Assembly: GCA_902779765.1 (NCBI GenBank)
Contig: CACZCQ010000007.1
Location: 50,138 to 114,137, forward strand
Length of the DNA: 64,000 bases
Source of the DNA: an uncultured Bacteroidia bacterium
GTDB taxonomy: Bacteria > Bacteroidota > Bacteroidia > Bacteroidales > UBA932
Direction of reading: 5' to 3'
Below the pieces are notes generated by a model. That model was not told the DNA's origin. It saw nothing but the letters and a program-made list of their open reading frames with translations, and searched no databases. Positions 41,969 to 50,118 of the stretch are shown piece by piece (positions within the stretch are counted from its first letter, which is position 1; every line of letters starts with the position of its first letter). Position numbers and translations under genes: made by a program.

Positions 41969-44008
41969 TCAAATTTCTTCTCCCATTTCAATAAAACGTG
42001 CCCCGGCATTCAGGAAGTGTGCGGTTATCCAGAAAACCGTCCAGCTCTCGACATATCCTCCCCGCATCCTGATCGTGTCTACGACACCTCCGTGCTGGGC
42101 GAAATTGGTATGCTGGAGCTGCTCTCCCTGGCTGCCGAACGCGTCAGTTAGCTGGAAGCAGCTGCGATACATCACCTTTGAGAGTTTCACGAGCCGGTCG
42201 TCTCCGAGATACCGCCCCATCTTACATACTTCCGGAGCAAAGAAGACCCCGTATACATCGATATGCTGGTTCTGCGGAGACACTACCGTCCAACCCGTGG
42301 TCATGACACCGTGGTCGGCCATCCTTCCGGCAGGGAACGCAATATCCCAGACAACTGTATAGCTCAGGCAGACATCCATGGCGTGCTTGGCCCATTCGAG
42401 ATACTTGCTGTCCGAGAATCTTTCGTAACAAGTCAGGAAACCCTGGAAGGCCGCCCAGGCCCCTTCCTTGTCCTCGCAGGTGGCATCCAGCGTTCCTCCC
42501 CAGTAGCACCCGTCCATTTCGAGATGCCTGGAGGCAAACTCCCCGGCCGCTTTCTCGGCAGCCCGGCGGTATTTCCTGACACCGAAAAGGTCGCTTGCGA
42601 TAGCCAGTGGAGCGATATAGAATCCTTCGGCTGTGGACCTTGGATTCCATTCCTTGGATAGGATCCGGTCCGAGGCTCCGTCACATGCCTTACGGAGGAA
42701 TGCTTCCCATTTAGTAATATCATATCCACCCGACTTCCTGGCGGCCTCGATTGCCTTGGCGAAGTCATACATCGCCTGGCCGCAGGATACCGGATCTCCC
42801 TGGTCCCATTTTCCTGTCAGGCAATCATACCTCACCGTGAATATCCCGTCTTCCTTGAATTGCGCTCCGGTAAGGAAATCCAGGCTTTCCTGGACCAGAC
42901 CGTGAACCGAGGGATCTTCCAGGCGGTCGGAAAGAACCTGAAGGGCATATCCAGGAGAATCCGCCTGTCCGCACCACCCCATCACTATGTCTTTCCTTTG
43001 GTAGCGCGGGTCATACATGTCGAAACCGGCGGATTTCCCGTCTTGCATCCATCGGGAAAGGGCGAGCCGGTATTTGGCCTCGATGATCTCATCGAAGGGG
43101 GTGAACCTGTCCGCATCATATGGTCTGTACCGGTCGAGGGAATGATAGACCGGCCGTTGGAATCCGGTACCCGGACGGTCAATCCCGTACAGGTCTACGA
43201 AAAATTCCTTTTCTATGACACGCCCCGGCTCCATGTATATATAAGTGTCTGGATATTCCACCGGTCTGGTCTGCAAGGCCTTGACCACGCTCCTGCGGCC
43301 ATTGTAACCAACTGGACCGGAATACATCACAATTTCAGTCAATCCATCCCCGGCTTCGGCTCCGAATGACCACCACAGGTCGGGAACGACTGCCCCGCGG
43401 ACAGGTGAAGGGACAACGTGCACAGCCGCAGCGTGCAGGGCTGAACGGTTCTCGAGCATAAGGAATGGCATGGGGTACCTGTGGTCTTCGAATATCGCGA
43501 ATTCCCCTGGAGCACCGTTCCAGACCGGAACCCGTCTCGGGTCGACGGATGCTCCGTTCTTGTTGCCGTAATAGACTATACCTGGGGCAAAGAGAGAAAG
43601 ACCGTTCCCCTTCTCCTGAAGCCTGACGGACAGCGTTACGTTATGCAGGGTATCCTTCCCCGTCCACTCGAAACGCCTGACACATCGTACAAGGCCTTCC
43701 CCGGTCAGGGTATATGAGTCAGCCAACTCCATGCGGCCCGGTCCGATATCCATTGAGCCTCTCAGGACCGTCCATCGTCCGGAAGTCTCGACCTTGACCG
43801 GAGCGGCATGCTTCCATCCGCTCATCCAGCCGTCCTTCCAATCCGTAGCGACCGACCACAGGCCTTCCGAAGGAGTACGGAGAGTATCCTTCCCGTCCGT
43901 GAAAACCACCCTTCCTTCCGAAACCTCGAATCTGGTCTGGGCGCACAACGGAACTCCCGACGCTACCAGAACCACCAGCAGCGTCAATATTCCCGGATGC
44001 CGTTTCAC
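41969..44008 (-). CDS. Secreted protein with predicted helical-toroid domain, probable polysaccharide-active enzyme
   Basis: 679 residues from GTG 44008, which gives a signal peptide (KRHPGILTLLVVLVASGVPLCAQ) and does not overlap the small gene before it. Earlier in-frame codons would not. The N-terminal 260 residues are beta-sandwich-like (SVATDWKDGWMSGWKHAAPV). The remainder looks like an (alpha/alpha)n barrel (VMGWCGQADSPGYALQVL, GAWAAFQGFLTCYERF, VVSPQNQHIDVYGVFFAPEV). I do not recognise the family. Linked to a GH43 gene, it is probably a glycosidase or lyase. Confidence 0.65.
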   Translation of the reverse strand: MKRHPGILTLLVVLVASGVPLCAQTRFEVSEGRVVFTDGKDTLRTPSEGLWSVATDWKDGWMSGWKHAAPVKVETSGRWTVLRGSMDIGPGRMELADSYTLTGEGLVRCVRRFEWTGKDTLHNVTLSVRLQEKGNGLSLFAPGIVYYGNKNGASVDPRRVPVWNGAPGEFAIFEDHRYPMPFLMLENRSALHAAAVHVVPSPVRGAVVPDLWWSFGAEAGDGLTEIVMYSGPVGYNGRRSVVKALQTRPVEYPDTYIYMEPGRVIEKEFFVDLYGIDRPGTGFQRPVYHSLDRYRPYDADRFTPFDEIIEAKYRLALSRWMQDGKSAGFDMYDPRYQRKDIVMGWCGQADSPGYALQVLSDRLEDPSVHGLVQESLDFLTGAQFKEDGIFTVRYDCLTGKWDQGDPVSCGQAMYDFAKAIEAARKSGGYDITKWEAFLRKACDGASDRILSKEWNPRSTAEGFYIAPLAIASDLFGVRKYRRAAEKAAGEFASRHLEMDGCYWGGTLDATCEDKEGAWAAFQGFLTCYERFSDSKYLEWAKHAMDVCLSYTVVWDIAFPAGRMADHGVMTTGWTVVSPQNQHIDVYGVFFAPEVCKMGRYLGDDRLVKLSKVMYRSCFQLTDAFGSQGEQLQHTNFAQHGGVVDTIRMRGGYVESWTVFWITAHFLNAGARFIEMGEEI

Positions 44009-44018
44009 CTGGACCGCC

Positions 44019-44204
44019 TTATTTGAACCACTCGGTGATATGGTCCTTTGCCCAAAGGAAATAGACAAGGAGACCGACCCAGCTGGTCAGGAGCACGATA
44101 ACGGTGCAGATGATCTTACCGACAGTGGAGATAGGTTTCTTGAAAATGTCGAGAACCGCCAGAACGGCCAGAACAATACCGACGATATACAGAATCTTAC
44201 CCAT
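44019..44204 (-). CDS. Small PLDc_N-like membrane protein
   Basis: 61 residues from ATG 44204. Two hydrophobic helices (ILYIVGIVLAVLAVLDIF and IICTVIVLLTSWVGLLVYFLW) with the linker KKPISTVGK, matching the phospholipase D N-terminal-like (PLDc_N) two-helix domain that occurs alone in many bacteria. No reaction is known for stand-alone versions. The longer reading frame to 44270 would run into the divergent spacer. Confidence 0.7.
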   Translation of the reverse strand: MGKILYIVGIVLAVLAVLDIFKKPISTVGKIICTVIVLLTSWVGLLVYFLWAKDHITEWFK

Positions 44205-44273
44205 GATGTAATTGATTTTCCAACAATATAAGGATTTTTTCGCGATCTTTGCTCTATCCAATCTCGCCATATC

Positions 44274-45545
44274 ATGAAAAAACTGGTCATCCTTTCCATC
44301 ATAACCCTATGTCTGTTCGGATGCAGGCAGGAGAAGGAGAAAAAAGCCGTTTACATCATCATCGACGGAGTTCCAGCCGACATCATCGAAAGGCTGGACC
44401 TTCCGGCAATACGGGAAATCTCATCCAGGGGCGCTTATGGCAGGAGCTACGTGGGCGGAACGGTCGGACGCTACGACCAGACTCCGACGATCTCCGCGGT
44501 AGGCTACACGGACCTGCTGACTTCCACCTGGGTCAACAAGCACAATGTTCCAGGCAACAGCAACCTGAGTCCGAACTATAACTACTGGACCATATTCAGG
44601 ATTGCAAAGGAGCAGAAGAAGGAGGTCAAGACCGGTCTCTTCTCTAGCTGGATCGACAACAGGACAGTCCTGCTCGGGGAAGGAAAGCCTGAGACCGGAA
44701 ACCTCAGGATAGATTATGTGTACGACGGGTACGAACTGGACACTGCCGCCTTCCCTAAGAAAGAATATGACCTCAACATACTTGACGTCGATGAACACGT
44801 GTCAAAGGAAGCCGCCGAATGCATCAGGGAGAATGCCCCCGACCTCAGCTGGGTATACCTATGGTACACCGATGACGCAGGTCATTATTTCGGAAACGGG
44901 GAGGCCCTGGACGAATCCGTGCGCATAGCCGACAGGCAGGTCGGAAGGGTTTGGGAAGCAGTGAAATACCGCCAAGAGAATTTCAACGAAGACTGGATGA
45001 TAGTCGTGACTACAGACCACGGAAGGGACTTCAAGGGATATGGACACGGAGGCCAGTCCGAGAGGGAAAGGGTCACCTGGGTGGCCACGAACCAGAAGGT
45101 CAACGAAAGGATGACGTCCGGAAAGTCGGCCATTGTGGACATCGCTCCCTCGATAAGCCGTTTCCTTGGATTCGAGATCCCGCGCGATGTCCTTTGGGAA
45201 CAGGACGGGATTCCGTTCATCGGGAAGGTGGACATAATGGAGATGGACATACTTCCATACGACAACTCCGTGGACCTGAACTGGGAATGCCTCGACGGCA
45301 AGGCTATGGTGAAGGTCTGGGCCGCAGCGGACAACAAGTTCAGGGAAGGCGGGAAGGATGAATGGATCGATGTCGGCTATGTCCCGGCAAAGGCGGAGAC
45401 TTTCCGGGTGGATTTGACTTCCCTCCCGGAATCGAAGTTCTACAAATTCGTTCTCGAGACTCCAAACACTACACTGAACCGCTGGTACTCTATAACCAAA
45501 GACAAATACACGAATTTCAAGTTCCCGGTAGCATATTCACATTGA
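44274..45545 (+). CDS. Alkaline-phosphatase-superfamily lipoprotein
   Basis: 423 residues, signal MKKLVILSIITLCLFGC. Seen: YIIIDGVPADIIERLDLP (first metal Asp), a Thr-rich SAVGYTDLLTSTWVNKH at the nucleophile region, YLWYTDDAGHYFGNG, and VVTTDHGRDFKGYGHGG with metal ligands. Similar to type I phosphodiesterase/nucleotide pyrophosphatase proteins. The next gene starts one base after its stop and encodes an HAD phosphatase lipoprotein, so the two likely act in series on one exported or environmental phosphate compound (inference). Confidence 0.8.
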   Translation: MKKLVILSIITLCLFGCRQEKEKKAVYIIIDGVPADIIERLDLPAIREISSRGAYGRSYVGGTVGRYDQTPTISAVGYTDLLTSTWVNKHNVPGNSNLSPNYNYWTIFRIAKEQKKEVKTGLFSSWIDNRTVLLGEGKPETGNLRIDYVYDGYELDTAAFPKKEYDLNILDVDEHVSKEAAECIRENAPDLSWVYLWYTDDAGHYFGNGEALDESVRIADRQVGRVWEAVKYRQENFNEDWMIVVTTDHGRDFKGYGHGGQSERERVTWVATNQKVNERMTSGKSAIVDIAPSISRFLGFEIPRDVLWEQDGIPFIGKVDIMEMDILPYDNSVDLNWECLDGKAMVKVWAAADNKFREGGKDEWIDVGYVPAKAETFRVDLTSLPESKFYKFVLETPNTTLNRWYSITKDKYTNFKFPVAYSH

Positions 45546-45546
45546 C

Positions 45547-46917
45547 ATGAAGAAAACAGCCTTATTAGCATTGTCCGTCCTTCTGCTGGCAGGATGCGGC
45601 AGGAAAGAAGAACCGGTACGCCTGGAACTCCCCGGCTGGGCGGATGATGTAAGGACCGGAATCAACGATTTCCTGAGCCTTTACGGTGAAGGAGGAAGGA
45701 AGCACCACGACGGGACCTATGTCGTGTTCGACTTCGACAATACCACAAGCATCTTCGATATCCAGTATCAGATGGTCCCTTTCCAGCCAATGGTCATGGC
45801 GTTCGACATCGTCCCGGAAGAGATGGGAAACATCCTTTCCCAGGACCTTACCCGGATGGACATCTGCTCTGAATGGATAGAGGACATCTGTTGGGATTAT
45901 TCGTACCTGTACAAGAATTACGGTCCCTTCACGGCCGAAGGTCTGGCCCCTTCCGACACTGCCGCTATCCACAAGGATCCATCCTGGCTGGACTTCGCCA
46001 CCAAGATGTACGGACTCTACAATCTTGTCTATCAAATCGAACCTACCGAAGTGTGCATCTCATGGCTGACTTCGTGGTTCCACGGAATGACGGACGACCA
46101 GATCTATGCACTTTCAAAGGCTTCCCACGAAAAATTCAAGGATGTGGAAACTTCCATTGTGAACTGGGGAGGCGAAAGACCCTGCTCCTGGACCAGCGGG
46201 ATATCTGTAACCGATGAGTTGAAGGAACTATGGAAGGCATTGAAGGAAAGCGGAATAGATATTTGGGTATGCTCGGGATCACAACTTGAACAAGTGAGGG
46301 CGGCGGTCGATGTTTTCGGACTTCACGAGTGGTGCACCGGAATCCTTGCCGTGCCAACCAAATATGATTCTTCCTCGGCCGGCTACCTTGCCCTGCCGGA
46401 CGGAAAATGGCAGAGGGATACCGTGGAGACAAGGAGTTTCACCTGGAACAAGGGAAAGGTTACTGCCATCGAGAACGCCCTGGTCCCCCGCTATGGACAC
46501 GGACCTGAAGCCGGATTCATGGACAGCGGCGGGGATTTCCATTTCTGTACTGAATTCTCGACACTCAAAATGGTTGTCTGCTTCAACACTGCCGATAAGA
46601 ATGAGCGTGACGGAGCCGGCCTGGTTGCGGAGACCGCACTCTATGAAAGGGATGTCCTTGGATATGACCTGAAGAAGGCGAACAAGGCGGGAGACACTTT
46701 CTACGTCCTCCAGGGAAGGAATGAGAACGGCATGCGCAGCCTCATTCCGTCAAATGCGACCATAAAATACGGTACTTCGGAAGAACGACTTTTCAAGAGC
46801 GAAGCCAACATGGCTTTCCTGGATTCGCTCAAGGCGGCTAAACCTTCGGTAAAGGACATCCTGGACAGGAACGCCCTCGGAAGGATCGACGGTTTTACGG
46901 GCTATCATTCAAGATAG
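45547..46917 (+). CDS. HAD-superfamily phosphatase lipoprotein
   Basis: 456 residues, signal MKKTALLALSVLLLAGC. HAD motifs in order: I VVFDFDNTTSIFD (nucleophile Asp about 62 and Asp about 64), II VCSGSQLEQVRAA, III Lys in NKGKVTAIENAL, IV MDSGGDFHFCTEF. The cap region between motifs I and II is long and helical. Periplasmic HAD phosphatases anchored by lipid are less common than cytoplasmic ones. It follows the phosphodiesterase lipoprotein gene by one base. Substrate unknown; the fold branch resembles phosphoserine phosphatase-like proteins. Confidence 0.82.
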   Translation: MKKTALLALSVLLLAGCGRKEEPVRLELPGWADDVRTGINDFLSLYGEGGRKHHDGTYVVFDFDNTTSIFDIQYQMVPFQPMVMAFDIVPEEMGNILSQDLTRMDICSEWIEDICWDYSYLYKNYGPFTAEGLAPSDTAAIHKDPSWLDFATKMYGLYNLVYQIEPTEVCISWLTSWFHGMTDDQIYALSKASHEKFKDVETSIVNWGGERPCSWTSGISVTDELKELWKALKESGIDIWVCSGSQLEQVRAAVDVFGLHEWCTGILAVPTKYDSSSAGYLALPDGKWQRDTVETRSFTWNKGKVTAIENALVPRYGHGPEAGFMDSGGDFHFCTEFSTLKMVVCFNTADKNERDGAGLVAETALYERDVLGYDLKKANKAGDTFYVLQGRNENGMRSLIPSNATIKYGTSEERLFKSEANMAFLDSLKAAKPSVKDILDRNALGRIDGFTGYHSR

Positions 46918-46919
46918 CG

Positions 46920-48392
46920 TCAATCCATCTCTTCGACAGGAATCTCCCAATCGTCGGTCCTGAAAGGAACGACAGGCTGGCCCAATGTGGTCTTCAGGTT
47001 GGTTTCCGAATAATTGTTGAAGCAGTATCGCACGGCCACCGGCTCCTTGACCCCGTCCGCCCAGACCTCGACCTGGTTGTCGGACCAGAGGATCCTGGCA
47101 TTTGCAGGACGGAACTTACGGTCTGCTCCGGCTATCTCGAATCCCTTGACGGAACGCACCACCTGCCCCTGGCCGTCTATCCAGCTGAAGCTTCTCGGAT
47201 CGGACTGGTCGTTAGGGGCGCAGAGGTTGTTGAATGAGATTACCGCCCTGCCGTCCTTTACCTCCATCGACTTGTAGGTCGGAGCGTCTGCGGGCACGCC
47301 TGGTATGCCGTAATCCCTTGAAAGGGCAAGCCACGCCAGTCTCTCCCCGACCGAAAGCTTGTCCGGCTCGTGGATCAAGGAATACATACCCACGTCGGTA
47401 GTGCTCGCCATCGCGCAGTATGGTACCATCGTCGTAGCCTTGATCTGGTTCTCCACCAGCATGGCCGACCTGCGTTTCTCCGCCCCACTGTAGCGATACG
47501 GAGCTATCTGGGTAATGTAGAATGGCATCTTTTCGTCACCCCAAGCTTCGCGCCACTGGCGGATCATTTCAGCCTGCATGTCGGCATATTCCTTCCAGTT
47601 GTTGCGGTTGGACTCGCCCTGATACCAGATGAAACCCTTTGCCGTGTAGTTGGTTACAGGCGCCACCATTCCATTGTAGAGGACGGAACAAGGCAGATAG
47701 TCTTCATTCCAGTTCTCACGGATATATTCCTCGTCGACCCCCAGCTTGGCATTGGATTCCGGAGACATCCAGGCCTCTATGTTGGTTCCGCCCCAGTTGG
47801 TCGTTATCAGGCCTATGGGCACCCCGAGATACTGGTTGAGGCAGCGGCCGAAGAAATAACCCACGGCGCTGAAGGCTCCGACGGTTGCCGGATCCGGACA
47901 AAGCCATTCTCCGACACAGTCTTCCCTGGGGACATCGGTTGAATCCCTGGCCACGGTGAACAGCCTGATGTCGGGATAAAGCCTTGCATCGCGCATCGTC
48001 TCGGCTGCATTGATGCAAGGTTGGCCGAGGAATCCCTGGACCGGCATCTCCATATTGGACTGTCCGGAGCATATCCAGACTTCGCCCAGGAGGATATTGC
48101 AGAGCCTGATTTTCTTCCCGTCGGAAATCCTGATGGTATAGGGGCCTCCGGCATCCTTAGTAGCCACTTTAACCAACCATCTGCCGTCAGCGTCCGAACG
48201 GACCCTATAGGTCTTGCGGTTCCATGAAGTCTTGACCCTTACCGTTTTGTTCGGCTTGGCCCATCCCCATAGATTGACCTGGGAATTGCGCTGGAGTACC
48301 ATGTTGTCTCCCAGGACAGAGGGCAGGCGGATTTCCGCCTTCACCAAGACGGTTCCTGCAAGCAAAGACAGGATGATAAGAAGCTTTTTCAT
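46920..48392 (-). CDS. Sialate O-acetylesterase-family enzyme, secreted
   Basis: 490 residues with a signal peptide (MKKLLIILSLLAGTVLVKA). SGNH hydrolase, DUF303 type: GEVWICSGQSNMEMPVQGF (nucleophile Ser), NWGGTNIEAWMSPES, FIWYQGESNRNNW. An N-terminal beta domain precedes it and a small beta tail follows. Family members deacetylate sialic acids or acetylated plant sugars. The ATG overlaps the stop of the GH110-like gene (TAATG). The pairing with GH110 and the next hydrolase fits host-glycan trimming, but plant-glycan acetylesterases look the same. Confidence 0.87.
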   Translation of the reverse strand: MKKLLIILSLLAGTVLVKAEIRLPSVLGDNMVLQRNSQVNLWGWAKPNKTVRVKTSWNRKTYRVRSDADGRWLVKVATKDAGGPYTIRISDGKKIRLCNILLGEVWICSGQSNMEMPVQGFLGQPCINAAETMRDARLYPDIRLFTVARDSTDVPREDCVGEWLCPDPATVGAFSAVGYFFGRCLNQYLGVPIGLITTNWGGTNIEAWMSPESNAKLGVDEEYIRENWNEDYLPCSVLYNGMVAPVTNYTAKGFIWYQGESNRNNWKEYADMQAEMIRQWREAWGDEKMPFYITQIAPYRYSGAEKRRSAMLVENQIKATTMVPYCAMASTTDVGMYSLIHEPDKLSVGERLAWLALSRDYGIPGVPADAPTYKSMEVKDGRAVISFNNLCAPNDQSDPRSFSWIDGQGQVVRSVKGFEIAGADRKFRPANARILWSDNQVEVWADGVKEPVAVRYCFNNYSETNLKTTLGQPVVPFRTDDWEIPVEEMD

Positions 48393-50107
48393 TATTCCTC
48401 AACCTTTACATTGTCACAATCATTGAAAACAAACCTCTCTCCGGGGTTGCCGAAGGCGGGATAATCTGCGTCGGTAAACTCTATCCTGTTGTTCCTGAAG
48501 GTGAATCCGTCCACGCAGTAGAGATTGACGATCCTGTGGTCAAAGCCCTTGAAGACATTGTTCTCGACCAGGATGTTCTTGTGGTAGCGGGAATGTTCCC
48601 TGTCCGCAATTCCGCTTCCTACGGCTATCACGGCGCTTCCCCAGGTTGCCGAGCCATACATGCAGTTGTCGAATACGTTATCCCTGATGACAACGTCCCT
48701 GACTCCGGACTGCTCGTACCAATAACGTCCGTCTCCCTCGAAGAGGATGGCGGTGCCGGGGCTGTGGAAGGTGTTCTTCTCTATCACCACCTTGCCACGG
48801 GAACCTATCAGCAGACCCCTCGCGCGGTTGTTGCCGATATAGCAGCCGCTGATGAGCACGTCAGGATAAGCATCATCCTCCGCCACTACGTCACCAGGCT
48901 TGGTTTTGTCTGTAAGATCCCCTTCGAACGTTACTTCCGCATATTCAGAGTTGAGATATTCAACTCCTTTGACCTTCATCCTGGAATATGTCTCCATGGT
49001 ACGGCTGTCGACAAGTTCGAGTGTCATCCCGGGTTTGATGAACTCAATACCGTACTGTCCGCTGTTGCGCCAGCGGAGAAGCAGCCTGTTCCCGGAGAGA
49101 ACCTTTTCGACGGCCATATACCAGCCGTGGACATTGGTGGCGTCATCCTTCTGGCCTCGGAAGATGCAGTCGACCATACGGATGTAACCCTTGCAGTTGA
49201 CGAAATGGGTTGCATCCGCCGATATGCTGATCACCCTGTCGGAGCCTGGGGTCGGTTCCACATCCATCCTCAACAGTTCTATGTCCTTGGAACTCTGGGC
49301 TATGACTCCCATTCCGCAACAGTTGTAAAGCTTTACGTCGACGAGGTTGAATCCGTCGCAGTCTAGAAGCGTGAAGGCAGGATTATTACGGTATGAAGCC
49401 CCGAATGCCATAACATTGCCTACCGTTCCGTCACCGTAGTCGTCACGGTGGAAACGGTATCTTCCGGGACCGACTTCCTCGGCCTGGGAAGACTCGGTCC
49501 AGATCCAGTAATCGTGGACGTGGTAGGCCACCTCCTTCCGGACAGGATCGAATTCCAACAGGCTGGAGTAGGGATAGGTCTCATTGTTCTCATCCCTGAA
49601 GACCAGATTCCCTTCCCTGAAAGTCATGTTATAGTGCTCCGGGAACTGGACCTCGAAGAAGCCCTTCCCTACGGTTGTTATCCTGCCCTCGGAAACGAAA
49701 GCCCTCTTGAAATCTATCGTCAGGTCCTTGACGGTTATTCCCGAGCAACGCTCCAGGTTGAACGGGGATATGTGTCCGGAGAACATCAGTACCGTCCCGT
49801 TGCCTTCGACGGTGAAATCCTTTACATCCTGCAGCTGGAAGGCGATCCGCTTCATCGAAGGATCGTTGTTGCTGATGTACTGGTATTCCTCGAAAGCCTG
49901 CGCGGGCTTGATGTTCAGGGTATCTCCCGGAAGCACAAGGGTGGTGGCCTTCTTGGTTGCACAGTCGGCCAATGCAGCCCTGATGGCCGGCATTGCATCC
50001 TCCGAAGAAGATTCGTCGAGATAGTCCTTAAGATAGACTGTTGTGTCCGGGGCCGAACATGCACTCGCAGCCAGGGCCAGGACAAGAAGTTTCCGGAATA
50101 TCTTCAT
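48392..50107 (-). CDS. Parallel beta-helix lipoprotein, GH110-like alpha-galactosidase
   Basis: 571 residues, lipoprotein signal LLVLALAASAC. Right-handed beta-helix with repeated turns (RCSGITVKDLTIDFKRAF, VLISGCYIGNNRARGLLIGS, VVIRDNVFDNCMYG). The segment QKDDATNVHGWYMAVEKVL matches the DDxTNVHG region of GH110 alpha-1,3-galactosidases, known for removing blood-group B galactose from mucin and related glycans. Other beta-helix enzymes (GH28-like, polysaccharide lyases) remain possible. Between two other secreted hydrolases in one operon. Confidence 0.72.
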   Translation of the reverse strand: MKIFRKLLVLALAASACSAPDTTVYLKDYLDESSSEDAMPAIRAALADCATKKATTLVLPGDTLNIKPAQAFEEYQYISNNDPSMKRIAFQLQDVKDFTVEGNGTVLMFSGHISPFNLERCSGITVKDLTIDFKRAFVSEGRITTVGKGFFEVQFPEHYNMTFREGNLVFRDENNETYPYSSLLEFDPVRKEVAYHVHDYWIWTESSQAEEVGPGRYRFHRDDYGDGTVGNVMAFGASYRNNPAFTLLDCDGFNLVDVKLYNCCGMGVIAQSSKDIELLRMDVEPTPGSDRVISISADATHFVNCKGYIRMVDCIFRGQKDDATNVHGWYMAVEKVLSGNRLLLRWRNSGQYGIEFIKPGMTLELVDSRTMETYSRMKVKGVEYLNSEYAEVTFEGDLTDKTKPGDVVAEDDAYPDVLISGCYIGNNRARGLLIGSRGKVVIEKNTFHSPGTAILFEGDGRYWYEQSGVRDVVIRDNVFDNCMYGSATWGSAVIAVGSGIADREHSRYHKNILVENNVFKGFDHRIVNLYCVDGFTFRNNRIEFTDADYPAFGNPGERFVFNDCDNVKVEE

Positions 50108-50118
50108 ATTGTTTCAGA

